This document shows, one piece after another, positions 1 to 11,500 of a DNA stretch of 64,000 nt (position 1 is its first letter; the number at the start of each line of letters is the position of its first letter). Location: positions 248,001 through 312,000 of the forward strand of contig BGZK01000486.1 of assembly GCA_005406025.1 (NCBI GenBank), in the 5' to 3' direction. The notes under the pieces are model-generated. The model was not told the DNA's origin, made no database searches, and worked only from the letters and a program-made list of their open reading frames with translations. The position numbers and the translations under genes are program-made. The DNA is from Eumeta japonica (lineage: Eukaryota > Arthropoda > Insecta > Lepidoptera > Psychidae).

Positions 1-1054
1 CGAACGCTGTAAAATACAGGAAACTGCAAATTTTAGACCGTAAAATTTGAATTTTAAACTACCCACACAGCACACATAATTCTGAGTTAAGACAGCGCCG
101 GCCTCTGTTCCGTGGAAAAGGTTTTAACGTGAATATATTGGTAACGTTTTTGTTCGGAATTCCGATGTTGTATTTTTATTTAATCCTTAGCATCGAACAT
201 CGGTCGAGTTTTTTTAAAGCGCACGTTGTTGTGATTAAAAAGTTTGGGAATGTTAACGAGACATGGGATCATTTCCTTATTTGCAAATAAATGGAATTAA
301 TGGTGTTTGTTTGATAACATTTTTTTTGTATACAAACGAATAATTAAGAAAAAAAAATGAATGAAATTAGAAACAATGAGTTTTGATGAACCAACAAGAA
401 AGATAATTATGGAATTAGTTCAAATTTCATATCTCATAGAAAAACCTAGTTGTAAGAGCCACTTTATCATTTTTTTTGTTTTGAAAACCTCGTACCTATG
501 TAGCTTATTCAGGATTAGTTTAAAGTTTAGAGGATGTGTCAAATATTAAAAGCGAATTCAGTGGAGCATCTATTTTTGCTTTGTTTCATCTTACGACTTC
601 GTTTATTCAAAATGAATGTCAATCTTTCAACTCTGCTCTCACTCTATCTATCCCTCGCTCCTCCTCTAGTTTTAAGTTGCCATCCCCTCCTATTTCTCCG
701 CCCATTTCCAAGATAAGCGAGCAAATGAACACGGAAGGAAAAATAACATATAAATAACGATTTTTTTTGGCATATTAGCCAATGTAATATATAACTTATA
801 TTTTAAGAGACATTTTTCTATTAAGCAAAAAATTTAATCAAAACTGTTCAAGGCATTGTCTGATTATAAGTAGCAGTAGAGACTAACAAACAGACAAGGA
901 TTATATTATACACAATGGTGTGTTAAATACGTAAAACAATGTTTTAATAGGATTTCTGATGGAATCAACTAGAAATTAGTCTTGGAAACGCCTACTTTTA
1001 ATGCCTGTGTTCTAAATGTAAGAAACGCATCTAAGATACAGATTATTATATTTA
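1..1054. other. non-coding stretch, nothing recognised
   Basis: AT-rich sequence with homopolymer runs. Short open frames near 361-757 lack any recognisable motif. No RNA gene, repeat or transposon signature was seen. Confidence 0.5.
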
Positions 1055-1255
1055 AGTCAGTCATCTGAAGAGATCACTGTACATCGACGCTATTGACCTT
1101 AGACATCAAAATATCGTGATGGATGCGGCCGAAACACTCGGGGTAGTCAATGTATACCATGTTCATCTGAAACCCTTTGTTCATATGTTGTGTTATGAAG
1201 TCAATAAAAATGACGAGGCCACCAACTGTTAACGTTTTTCGCATAAAATCACACT
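1055..1255 (-). pseudogene. non-LTR retrotransposon RT fragment (motif A region)
   Basis: Read on the reverse strand from about 1255 down, one frame gives KCDFMRKTLTVGGLVIFID, then NKGFQMNMVYIDYPECFGRI, then HHDILMSK. This follows the order of the RT region of jockey/CR1-type elements: a GF-x-x-x-RST block, a VDYIT/NKGFQ block, then motif A (Y-x-D-[YF]-x-x-AFD-x-IDH-x-IL). The motif A aspartate (YID) is present, but the AFD block has decayed to CFG and a stop follows after SVDVQ. Only about 65 codons survive, with no flanking ORF2. It is a dead fragment of a mobile element. The assignment rests on motif order remembered from the family. Confidence 0.65.
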
Positions 1256-1474
1256 TTTTTGTGGATGGGTATAACCATAGGTCTCCTTCGATTTTCGACT
1301 GACGACTTCATTATTAATCGTTTGTCTAAAGATTGTAAATAATAATAATAAATATTCCATCACTTACAGCTATTTTATCATAATAAAGATCATAATATCA
1401 TTTTATTAAATGCTCAGCAACCAATTTTCGTGATCTCAATCGAAGTAACCGTTTTAATCTATTGTAATATACAA

Positions 1475-1960
1475 AGCTGAAGAGTTTGTTTGTTTGAACG
1501 CGCTAATCTCTGGAAGTACCTTTTGGATTTAAAAATTCTTTTTGTATTCAATAGCCTAATTGCTTGAAGAAGGCTATACGATATCTCAATAATTCTATTA
1601 TTTTTGTTTTTTCGAACACGCCCAGATGGGCGTTGAACTACCCGTTGTATTTGAAAAAATCTTTTTGTATTTTATAGTCCAAATTGTGAAGAAAGTCATA
1701 AACTATCTGAGTAGTTTTTTTTTGTATTTGAACGCGCTAATTTGTGGAAATATCAGTTGGATTTGAATTTTTTTTTTAAACACGTCAGCGCAATTTTTGA
1801 GGAAAGTTATAAACTGTGTAAATAGCTTTTTTTTAATTGAACGCGCTAATCTCCATAATTAACTATAATGTCTACAGCAAAAATTTGAAAAGATCTTTTT
1901 GTATTTTGATAGAACAATGTTTGAAAAAGACTGTAAACTATCCCAATGGAGTTTTATTTG
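1475..1960 (+). repeat. tandem array of a common insect repeat, about four ~115-bp units
   Basis: Four diverged units follow one another. Their GAACGCGCTAAT-like starts lie near 1496, 1614 (GAACACGCCCAG), 1730 and 1839, giving periods of 118, 116 and 109 bp. Each unit continues with a GGATTTGAAAAATCTTTTTGTATT-like block (for example 1529-1547 and 1651-1671), then an ATAGCC/ATAGTCC block, then a GAAGAAGGCTATA/GAAGAAAGTCATAAACTATCT-like block. The phrase TTTGTTTGAACGCGCTAATCTC is, from memory, typical of dispersed repeats in many insect genomes, usually seen as one or a few units. No coding frame is maintained. Confidence 0.7.
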
Positions 1961-2429
1961 GTGATATATTGCTTGATATAAGGTTCTATTAAGAAATAAT
2001 TTTTGAATTACTCTATCGGAGTAAAAGAGGGTTGAATTTTGTATGAATCTTTTTATGGAACGAGGTATGACTATGAACTTTGGGATAATAATTGTGTATT
2101 AAAAATAATGGGACGCGTCTTTCAGGATTAGATGAGGGGCAGTGGTGTTGTATAATATATAAAAATAGAATGTATTTTGGTCGTTTGTTTGTGTGCCTAA
2201 ACCATTTATCTAATTACTGTGAAACTGGCGATATGTTGTACCGGCGAATGGAAAAATTTCTGAAAAAGAAAACTAGCATTAATATCTGACGTTGTCTGCG
2301 TATTTTTATTGTTGAAATAAATAATACTTAATTTGTAGATGGTAAATATTCTTTTATTCATGGGAAGCAACGTAACATAGAATTAATTTTATTTTTAAAC
2401 TAAAATTTGTCTCGGCTTCGTCCAAAATG
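1961..2429. other. non-coding stretch, probable repeat remainder
   Basis: AT-rich sequence linking the tandem array to the GATCG-type tract. It may belong to the same composite repeat, but I see no boundary or coding signal. Confidence 0.35.
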
Positions 2430-2745
2430 TGAATGTGATCGGTAATGGAATTGAAACGGGACGAGCAGCAGAATTAAAAGCCTTTACTGAGTGGGTTCGA
2501 AATCGAGAACGGGACCAAGATCGTAATGGACCGTGGGTCAAAATTAGAGTCAAGATCGTGACCAAAATCGGAATAAGTAAAGATCAGAATTGACAGCGGG
2601 ACTGGGATCAAAAGCGGGATCGGATTTGGAACCCACTTAAAAGCCGAAACTGGGTTCGGAATCGAGAATGACACCCATCGGCCTCGAAACAGGACCATCG
2701 GAATAGAGTACGTGATAGCGATCAGGATAACGATTGATTATCGTA
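2430..2745 (+). repeat. degenerate GAATCG/GGGATC-type tract
   Basis: About 300 bp made almost entirely of variations on GGGATCG, GAATCGAGA, GGACCAAGATCG and AACCCACTTAAAAGCC, with loose periodicity near 12-20 bp. The same vocabulary recurs at 32945-33330 (opposite strand), 44940-45065 (opposite strand), 52655-52760, 55366-55425 and 61521-61617. An open frame on the reverse strand here only reflects the skewed composition. Confidence 0.65.
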
Positions 2746-2787
2746 ATCGGTCGATATTGTATAAGACGAAGGAATTTATTTTATTTG

Positions 2788-2807
2788 CGCGAGCGGAGCC
2801 GCTCGCG
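2788..2807. repeat. GC-rich palindrome CGCGAGCGG / CCGCTCGCG
   Basis: Nine-base arms (2788-2796 and 2799-2807) are separated by two bases. The surrounding phrase (GCGGAGCCGCTCGCGGAAGCT) resembles the GC-rich ends that close many lepidopteran non-autonomous repeats, so this may be the right end of the composite repeat beginning near 1475. Confidence 0.5.
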
Positions 2808-2917
2808 GAAGCTATTGAAATTATATGAGGATGTGTCAGTTACACATTGCTGAGACTGAAAATGGGTGCAAACCGATAGGAACTAATGCATAAAACTGTT
2901 TCAAATCTCAACGGCAT

Positions 2918-3306
2918 CACAAGATACGCGCCTTCCCGAATATTACTTGAGCAGAGTTGCCACAGTCCCTATATGGTGAATTAGTATAAGACCAGAAATG
3001 CCCAGGCTTAGTTGCAATTGAATTTTCACAACTGTTTATGTGACGTTTCCAGTGTTAATGCTGATTAACGTTTTAACGTTTCCTGAGTAAATTAAAAGCA
3101 ACATAATCAGAAAGTTTATGTTTTTTCCAAAATTGTTGAAGTCTGTATTTTTCATAATAGCATTTATGACAATTTTAGAAAACCAACCAGGATCACCACC
3201 TCCACTGTTTACGAAGCTAGGAATTTCATCAATAATATTAACTTGCAGTTCTTTGATGAAGTGATCAACGTTATCATCGATACTGCCACTTTCTGATGTG
3301 GTAGAC
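2918..3306 (-). pseudogene. non-LTR retrotransposon ORF2 linker fragment, frameshifted
   Basis: On the reverse strand, one frame (about 3306 to 3070) contains DEIPSFVNSGGGDPGWFSKI, followed by NAIMKNTDFNNFGKN. A second frame (3009 to 2918) reads KPGHFWSYTNSPYRDCGNS and runs to a stop. The P-x-WFSK block followed some 60-70 residues later by KP-x-x-FW-x-[YF] is the layout of the linker between endonuclease and RT in jockey/CR1-type ORF2. At least one frameshift lies between the two halves. It is a degenerate relic in the same orientation as the fragment at 1055-1255, but the order and distance do not allow them to be joined with confidence. Confidence 0.6.
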
Positions 3307-3732
3307 TAATCAATAAAAGCAATGTGGGACCTTATAATTTCGTATTTGTCTTTTTAAAAATTGTATATCTTTAGTTTAAATTTCGTACAATTGAATTTTA
3401 CATGATAATTTCTATTTTCCATTTGAAAATTTCCATATGTACTACAGGATCATAGCGAATCTTCTCGGGTTATCGGAAGATTTCAACAGGTAGAGATAAC
3501 TTGAATGATACATAATATAACGCTTATAAATCTTAGCTTTGGAACAAAACTGAATAAAGCCGAGAAAGTGAATAAAAAAAAATTGTTGGTGTTCGTTGGT
3601 AATATTGAAGGGCATATGAATCCGTTATCAGAATAGAATAACCTCATGCAAAGAAAGTTAAAATCTGAAAGTAATTAATCTGCTGTCGGTTTTTCATTAA
3701 TAAATTAATTCGTATAAATATTTAAGCGCGCC
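3307..3732. other. non-coding stretch, nothing recognised
   Basis: AT-rich sequence between the ORF2 relic and a small hairpin. No motif seen. Confidence 0.45.
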
Positions 3733-3760
3733 ACCTGTGTGCCATACAAGGCACACAGGT
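3733..3760. repeat. perfect 11-bp-arm hairpin
   Basis: ACCTGTGTGCC (3733-3743) and GGCACACAGGT (3750-3760) are perfectly complementary around a six-base loop. GCGC lies just outside on both sides. It is too short for a typical miRNA precursor, and no function is assigned. Confidence 0.6.
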
Positions 3761-3841
3761 AGGTAAGCGCAAATGACATGTAAATCACGCACTGCACGCA
3801 TGACGCGGGCCTGTAGATCAATGAATGAATGAACTAAATCA

Positions 3842-3945
3842 TAATCGATGTCGGTCGACGAGATGAGTGCCCGCGCGCCGAGCTCACGGCGAGTTAGGAG
3901 CCTGACGCCGGCGCCGCCGGCGCTCCAAGCTCCCGATAACAGCCC
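3842..3945. other. GC-rich high-complexity island
   Basis: About 100 bp rich in CpG (around GCCCGCGCGCCGAGCTCACG and GACGCCGGCGCCGCCGGCGC) inside AT-rich DNA. Open frames pass through on both strands but match no family I know. It may be a regulatory element or exon remnant. Confidence 0.35.
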
Positions 3946-4724
3946 GATTACGTCTATGCACCTCATAACGCTTGTCGCCTATTTCCGAGTCCTTAACGGT
4001 ACTCAAGACCCAAGTTTCACATGTTACTACCATGTGGTAGTCACGAAGAAGAAGTCCATGTTTGGGTTCAATAACTTTTGCGAGGATGCTCCGGGAATTC
4101 TAAACAAATACATTCAAATTCTTCATAATATCAAATTAAATTTGTTAAAGCAATAGATGTAATGATTTCCGTAGATTTTTTGGAAAACGACAGTTAAAGG
4201 ATTTTTTGGCTGTAAGAAAACAGAATGGGTATATGCTATAAGTGTTTCGAGTGCAATGTGTAGATGAGAGTAACGAGCTATATAATTTATCATCTCTTTC
4301 CTTTCTATTTATCTAATAAAAGTTTTAGCATAATTAATGGACTTACTTTTATTTATTATTACATTTTTATTATCATCGACAACTTATTTCAGCCCATCTG
4401 TTTTCTAGAACCAAAATGTTTGCTCAATATTTAACTGATATTTTGCCGCAGAGAATGGTTTTTAACCCATTATCAACTGACAATTAATTTTAGTTTTCAT
4501 AAACGTATATCAAGGTCAAGCCAAAAACATGCCAATTACCGATGTTTGTCTAGAAAAATAGTAGGAATAATAAATAGTCAGATGGACGTTAACTCATTCA
4601 ATACATGTATTTATTTTTATTACCTACATTTTTTTTACTTCAATACAGACAAAAAAAATCCTAAGGTCGAATTTTCAGTGGTCAGAAAATACAATTTTTA
4701 AAAGACACCTTTTTCATGAAGTGA

Positions 4725-4915
4725 GTACATGTATCGGTGTCTGCGCCGGAAGTGTCGCGGTTACTCTATTTCCGGTCGGCCGTAAAAAAAAGGCTTTGAC
4801 GCGGCTGGAATTTCCGCTCCCGGGTTTATTTCGAGATGTTTGTTCCTCCAGCGCCAACGGCGAATATTTGCACTATTTCCTATGGATATCGCAACGGCTG
4901 GCATGCGACGAAGTC
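4725..4915. other. GC-rich high-complexity island
   Basis: CpG-containing stretch beginning GGTGTCTGCGCCGG and extending past CTGGCATGCGACGAAG. A forward open frame of about 85 codons crosses it without recognisable motifs. Its low content of simple repeats sets it apart from its neighbours. Confidence 0.3.
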
Positions 4916-5229
4916 TGTAAATTTGTTTCGTATTCAAATTACATTGTTTCTTTATTTACGAAGAAGTATCATTCTTTGTGATGTTGTTACTTTTGCATGT
5001 AGTTACATATAGACGAAAATTTGTTTTTAAAAGCTGTTGCATAAATTCAGCAATTGTGATTAATACAGAAAACTGCGCCCAATTTCGAAATCTGGACAAT
5101 GAAATTTTATTCGATTTTTTTTTCAATTGGCATTTTGAGGCAAGTGATACAATCTCATTGCTGAAGAAATTTTGGGAGTTGTGATCAAAAAACTGCAATT
5201 AGTAGTTTTGACAGTACTCCTTATATGTT

Positions 5230-5545
5230 AACACTACCTAAAGAATTCTGAAGAGACCGAAAAAAGTAATAATTTGAGAGTGCAAAGTCAGAGCTATATG
5301 GTGGATGCATTAACACCGCCCAATCAAACTCTCTCAATATTTACTGAGTGGCTAAAGATGTGTGTGGTCTGGCGTTATTATCATAAAAAACCATACACTT
5401 TCTGTTAATCAATACCGGCAGCTATTGCCAGAACAGATTCGGATTGATGGTTTTGCCCGGAGGTAAAAGCTCATAATGATTAATCATAAAATAGCATTAA
5501 CTTATTGCGAGTTAATCCGGGTTTCGTAAAATTGTGTATCCAGAG
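5230..5545 (-). pseudogene. mariner-family transposase relic (C-terminal half)
   Basis: The reverse strand encodes, in order: TKPGLTRNKLM (about 5540-5500); after a frameshift, INHYELLPPGKTINPNLFWQ; then CMVFYDNNARPHTSLATQ; then MHPPYSSDFALSNYYFFRSL ending near 5230. These are the hallmark blocks of mariner DDE transposases (KPGL..., HYELLPPGQTINS, FHHDNARPHTS, HPPYSPDLAPSDYHLF). Two in-frame stops occur, after FWQ and after LATQ, plus the frameshift. Where the family has the second and third catalytic aspartates (HHD-NARPH and PSD-YH), this copy reads N in both places, so it is catalytically dead. The N-terminal DNA-binding half and the terminal inverted repeats were not found. Confidence 0.85.
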
Positions 5546-6584
5546 AGATCTATTTCAAATCAGCATATTTTCAAACTAATTCAATTCGATATGATCGCCT
5601 AAAATGTGTGAGAGCGAATTAATTTGCCATATATTTTTAATAAAAATTAATAAAAATATGTTATAAGTTAGTTATACGCCTGATGGATAATCTAATTCAG
5701 ACGTCCAGTAAGAGATAGATATAGGCTTACTTGCCTCTTCATCACCTCACTCCCACATCTATCACCCCCTCTTCCTCTTTCATAAGCCCATTCCCCCTTT
5801 CATCAAATATTCTATTCCTACCCGAGAGGGCAGCAACTGGTGACTGGTGATTCACCGGTGACTCCTTTAGAATTGCAAGCATCCATGGACGGCGGTGATC
5901 ACCTGCTTTTTCGTAGCTCGCACGCTCCTTTGCCACTCGATCTGATAAAATCAAAATGAACAATTTATTTATTGCATTCGTTAGTAATATCATTTTAATT
6001 GTCATTTTTTGTACTGTCGCTTGAAAGGACCTCGTGCGCTTCAAATCATCACTCGCCACATCGTCGCTGGCAAAATTTTTGAAATTGGAATCGGAATTGT
6101 ATTAAATACTATATAAGAAGTGAAATTCATTAAGTCAGATAAATGCCATTGTCAATTTTGTAATTGTTTCAGCAGAACTAACACCTATAATTTTGATTTG
6201 TGGATTTAATTTAAAAAAAATTACGCCAAAGTAATTCTGAATCGGGTTGTCTAAAATACTTTAGGAGTCTTACATCACAATACTTTAGGGTACCACAAAA
6301 ATGCTGTTATTGGTATTTAATATAGGACTAAATAATATATATATGTATAGTGTACATTGTATTTTATTTAAATGAACAAATAAATCTGTCTAAAATTCTT
6401 CCAAAAGCATTTAAAACTATTCAGATACAAGTAAATTATTTATTATAACTTTACAAAATTTCAAGTCGATTGCAATAGTACTTCAAAAAAAATGGACTTG
6501 GAGAATCAAATTCATATCCAAGTCAAAGTGTGTAGATTTTTTTTGAAGCATGAGGTAAAGAAACTAAATAAAAATGTCGAGTTC
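5546..6584. other. non-coding stretch, nothing recognised
   Basis: Mostly AT-rich. A reverse-strand open frame of about 105 codons (5742-6059) has no recognisable domain. A CT-rich run lies near 5733-5810. Confidence 0.4.
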
Positions 6585-6745
6585 GTTCGAGAGGCCCCGC
6601 GCCCCGCTCCCCGCACCCCTAGCCCTGCGTCGACAGCGCGCCACGATCGAATTGTTATCGAGTTGGAACGTATGCCAATTTGGGCGTGAAATGGGTCGCG
6701 CACGTACAAATGAAAGCGAGGCGGCTCAAAAGGTATTGTAATTGC
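6585..6745. other. GC-rich high-complexity island
   Basis: Contains GAGGCCCCGCGCCCCGCTCC and a CpG-rich core, then falls to normal composition by 6760. No protein motif was seen on either strand. Candidate regulatory DNA. Confidence 0.3.
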
Positions 6746-9700
6746 CATTTTGGTATGACCCCTTTTTGGGAATAACTCACTGTCACAAAGGATTAGGTAC
6801 ATTTTATAAAGCGAAGAGTAAAATACGAATGAGTATTCATTTCATTCCGTCATCTTTTTCGAAGTTTTTAGTTTCTTTACTTAAAGATAATAAAGGCTAT
6901 TTTGTTAAAATACATATTTGATTTAGCTTCTTCTAAATCTCTACGGCCCTTTTATTTCTGTATATATTTTTAAGTTTCGTAGCACTATTGGGTTACGGAA
7001 CTTACAAAAAATCGTCATTAATATCTCTAATGATTTTCTTTTTTTTATCTTCCTGCTGTGAAAGTTGAAAATAATCTTATTATTAAAGGAGTTATTAAGT
7101 ATGAAATTTCATAAGATCTCGATGTTTTAGTGCCCAGTAAGCTTTTATTCTATTACCTCGTTTCTATTATAAAGCATTATTAATACAAATTTCGTCAAAT
7201 CAAACCAAAAATGGCTCTATGTCGTAGGTAATAGAGTTTCGTTTATAACATATCATTTAAATTATAGTCAAGTATTGTACTATTAATCGACAGCCTATTT
7301 ACCAATGAAGTGTCATTCAAATTCATTAATGCACAGGCCTGCGTACTCAACGCAAAGAAATTCCATTAACTTTGCTCCTCGCACTTTAGCTTAGCGGTCG
7401 CCGAGAGAGAGTGGGCAAACCGGAACTAAGCCACGAAAAATTCGGGGTGCTCGGTGGAGCGGAGGGTGTTTTCATTCCTTTAACATTGTGATTGGTGCAG
7501 CCGCGGTCAACGTATAATTACAACCTTTTTTTAAAGCACCTCAAAATCACATATTTACATTGGACCGCTCGCGACACCGTGCTATCATGAGACATGCACG
7601 ATCCAGTCATCTCTGATCATTTTTGTACTTTAACCTTAGAAGAATATGTTCCCGCTCTTGGTACATTCTCTCGCTTATATCGGGGTACATTATCTTCGAC
7701 GAGTCGTTCCGCTCTACGCCAGCAGTTATTTTTCACTGCCTTCTGCACGTATCTACTTTTCACCCTCATTGTGCGGACGATCGACGGTCCACCGCCGAAC
7801 ATATTACGCCAAACTTTATACATCGCACATCGTCACCGTGAAACTAACTGTCGATAGAAATGTTTTTGAAAATAGGCAACATCGAGATTTCAAACAAACG
7901 AGTACATCTAGTCTTAATATAATAAACGATATATTACCAATACTAGTATAGCTTATATCACATTTTTTAAGTGAAAGTAATTTTAAACAACGAAAGATAT
8001 ATTTAATATCAGTATAATCTACATCACGTTTTACTTTTAGAATAATATCCCATCATTATGGTTCAGTTACAGCTTTTCTTCAGACTGCCTTATAATTTTA
8101 TATTCTTAGAATATGGACTGAACACAACATCAAGATGAGACATGAATTATGTATTAGCATCGATTGTTCATTATTATTTGTTAATTCATGCCTATTACCC
8201 AGAAGGGTAATCGGAGCCCTAATCTTCATATCACCATTGCGTATCTTTTTTTGCTCCCTAGAATTAGTTTATCATGTGTTGTATGGCTGTCAGGTCGTCA
8301 GGCTGTTTGAGTGCGCACAATTTGATTCTATTTTGCTACTTATTTGTTCTTTAAAGGTTTTATTTTAATGCCCCTTGCCGATTTTTTTGTAGTAAAAATT
8401 AATTTCTTATAAATCTTTCGTCAGTGATGCCTTCCATATCACCAATTTGTCAAACCGCTCAATATAATGATATTTTTAGATTCCTTTCTTTTAATACACT
8501 TTTAAACACTCCCAATAATCCCAATCACGCAAACGTATGAACAAAAATTTCTTACAGTGTATATATTATTTGAAAACAATGCTCAAATTATGTACTTTAG
8601 TGAATTTAAAAATGCATATTGGTTTAATTTTCCATCTCTTCTGCTTGTATAAGAAACTCTGCAACTTAAACTTGAAACTTAGCTCATTATTTGGGGCGAG
8701 TGAGATAAGAAAAGTTTTCAAAGTTTTTTGACTTCTTTGGAAATCGGCTTTAGCTACGGGTTGAATATTCCTTTTTTCGCGTCTCGCTATTTTCAGATTA
8801 ACCGAAGTCAATTTTTCCGGCACTCGTTTGCGTTACGCTTTGCTAACAAAATATTTAGATGAAAATGGGTAAAATTCTTAAGAAGAATTTAGTAAAGCCA
8901 TTTTATTAATCGAGAAATGCAGGAGCTTTCTGCTCGTGATCGACTTACACTCGTTAAACTGAACGATTGCTGCTCATCTATCTATAGAAATACATAGAAC
9001 TGTTTTCGCAATAGTTCGATGGCATATTTTAGAAGTGTCCCCTACGGGCACTTAAAAGTTCGTCGGATTTCGATCAGCCATTCAGACAGATACAGGGAGA
9101 AGCCAATTTCTTTAATTTCTTTAACAATGAGAAACATTTCATTTTTATAATACAGTATGGATTCGCAGTAGTAAGGTTCAAGTTCAGAATGTATATGTTG
9201 AAGGGTCGACGGCGCGTCTGTACCACCGGTTCCTGGGTGAGCGGAATGCAGACGGCGCTCAATTCCTGCGTTGATGTTGGAGGTATCTAAGAGCTATGTC
9301 AGAGCTACGTATAGTGGAAGTGCGTAATAAAGACGAATGAGAAAGGGCTTGAAGTCCTAGAGGTTATATCAGCGCCGTAGCTTTCGTATTAGTGTCGGGT
9401 GTATGTGTTAAATAGTTCTAGTTAGATATGAGAAATGGTGTCAGTTCAACGTTAAGTTCTATATTATAAGTTTAATTTAGTTTTGGGTACGACCGGGCTG
9501 AAGAGCAGGACCAGTTGGAGTCGAGATGAGACAAAGATTAGAACCGACGATTGAAACAGTAATTAAATTAATAACAGAAGCTGGAGGTCGATTGTGATTG
9601 TAACAGAGATATTTCTCTTTGAAAACATGAAATAATTAAATATTTACGTGCGCCTAAAACGCAGGCGTATCATTACCCACGGAAAATACCTTTCTGTTTT

Positions 9701-11120
9701 ATTATAATAAACTAACATAATAATCTATCCATACGGCCTTCATTGATATGTATCTTGTATATATATACTACTATACGATACATAGATAACTTAAAAATTG
9801 TGTGCATAAGTATATAATGAAAATTTTCCTTAAGCGGCTTCTATTATGTACACATTAATTGCAAATGATGCATATACTTGTTTAGGAAATTCCTTACATT
9901 GAATGAAATTCGCGTACAGAAAAAATATAAACAGAAAATAAAATTAATTGTGTTAATATGATGTTTTGCAATGGTATGTAAATATGTATGGTGTACGAAT
10001 GAAAATACGAAAACGTAGTGGGAAACGGCCGTTTCCACAATGCTACAAGGGTAGTTGAAAGTTTTAATAGTAAAAGAATAAAAAAAAACAGCAGGTTCCC
10101 TAGCGAAGCGAATCTTGTTTATAATAAAATGAAAATACTTGAGAATTAAAAGTGGTAGCTAAAATAAGGTACGGACACGGACACGGGATCTGCCCGGCCA
10201 TCCGAAATGGAGCTTTTTTTTTACTTTCATTTTGTTAACGCATTAAACTGTATAACTACGTTGCGAGCAGCCGTAGAAACATATAAAAAGATAAAACATG
10301 CGTTACCTAAAATCAAGTTAAGAGACACGAAGCGAGATATTAATTCCGATGAGATTTTCACGAGGGTTTTGAGTATATTTTTTTTTGCGTGTAATATTCG
10401 GCATCGATTTCAGTATCTTTCTCCTTTTACGCCGGGCGTATCCCTTAGGCTCGCGGCCGCAAGCCTTCAAAGGGATCGCGAATAAATAATGAGTGATAAC
10501 ATACGCCCCCACCAATTGCGACCCTCAAAGTTGGGCGCTCGTTTGTAGCGCCCCCGCAAACAAATATAGCCGCCATACATCGCGAAGATAACCTAATAAA
10601 GAAGTTTCGGTTATGTAATAAGAGCCATCTGGTGTTATTTAAGGAGTACGAAAACGTACTTCTACATGCTGCTTACGCGTTGGGAGTTTGATAGTTCTTT
10701 TTTTGTGAGTATGAATACAAAATTTTATGAGTTCTAATTTGAATTTTTAAGGTTATGAGAATTAGAACAATATTGAATAGTCTTCTATAATAACATTATC
10801 CGATAGAAGGATTTATTACGGTGTATAACCACCAATATAACTTATAAAAAGTTGCATAAATGTTCTAGAAGAAACACTAAATTAAAAGGGTACGTTTCTT
10901 TGTCAAAGTAAGCACCATTGATTTGGTTGAAACCAATTTAATTGTTGGTCTTATTAATCCGATCAGTTAAATATTACGTATGTTTTTGGTAGTACACCGA
11001 AATAATTAGCTGTCATAACGTAATATATATTTAATCAAGCTAAGTTCGAACTTTGTTGGAAATATTGCTTTAATTTTCTTAAGATTTATGGGAACGAACG
11101 GATAAACATACTGTTTTTAC
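6746..11120. other. long non-coding stretch with small islands
   Basis: No gene recognised. A CpG-richer segment at 7370-7515 (around GCGGTCGCCGAGAGAGAGTG) and a mixed-composition segment at 9200-9600 interrupt AT-rich DNA. A near-palindrome surrounds a NotI-type core at 10441-10475 (TCCCTT...GCGGCCGC...AAGGGA). None gives a coding or RNA signature. Confidence 0.4.
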
Positions 11121-11129
11121 CAACATTCG

Positions 11130-11500
11130 TTTTCAGGGTTCCTTACTTAAAATCATGAAAAAACTAACCGGAACTTTTATAGGAAGCTCTTGAAGTCTGT
11201 CTGTTCATATGTCAAAGCCATTTTCCTCAGAAACAATTTGAGGTGTCAAGTTAAAACTAATATCAAATACTATGGTTTATAGCTTTATGTCGCTTTAAAA
11301 AGTCAAGTTTCTAGTTAAAACTTTGAAAAAAACGGTTCTTTAAATTGTTGCATTTATGTGGAAAGTTCTTCTCACCAATAACCCAAAGTATAAAGTAGTT
11401 AACACTAACTTATGAATTAAAATTTGGCTCGAAAGGAATATTTTCAAACAAGCTAATAAGTAAAGTGAGTAAATCAAAAAATCCTCTTCAATTTAAAAAT
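11130..11500 (+). repeat. dispersed lepidopteran-type repeat remnant
   Basis: Contains in order CAGGGTTCCTTACTTAAAAT, ACCGGAACTTTTATAGGAAG, GTCTGTCTGTTCATATGTCA, a CCTCAGAAACAATTTGAGGT block and ATATCAAATACTATGG. This order (GGGTTCCGTA, GGAACCCTTATAGGATCA, CTGTCTGTC, TCGGAAACGG, ATATCAAATACT) is, from memory, that of a very common dispersed repeat of Lepidoptera. No ends could be fixed. Confidence 0.5.

Noticed and set aside
2474..2698. Reverse frame rich in Pro, Ser and Asn
   Set aside because: Generated by the degenerate GATCG tract; similar pseudo-frames occur in the copy at 61471-61776.
5742..6059. Reverse open frame of 105 codons
   Set aside because: No domain, and low-complexity acidic and CT-rich segments. 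It could not be linked to the mariner relic next to it.
9060..9600. Mixed-composition segment suspected to be retrotransposon coding debris
   Set aside because: Fragments such as CATTCCGCTCACCC and GAGTCGAGATGAGAC suggested repeat families, but no consistent order of blocks could be established.
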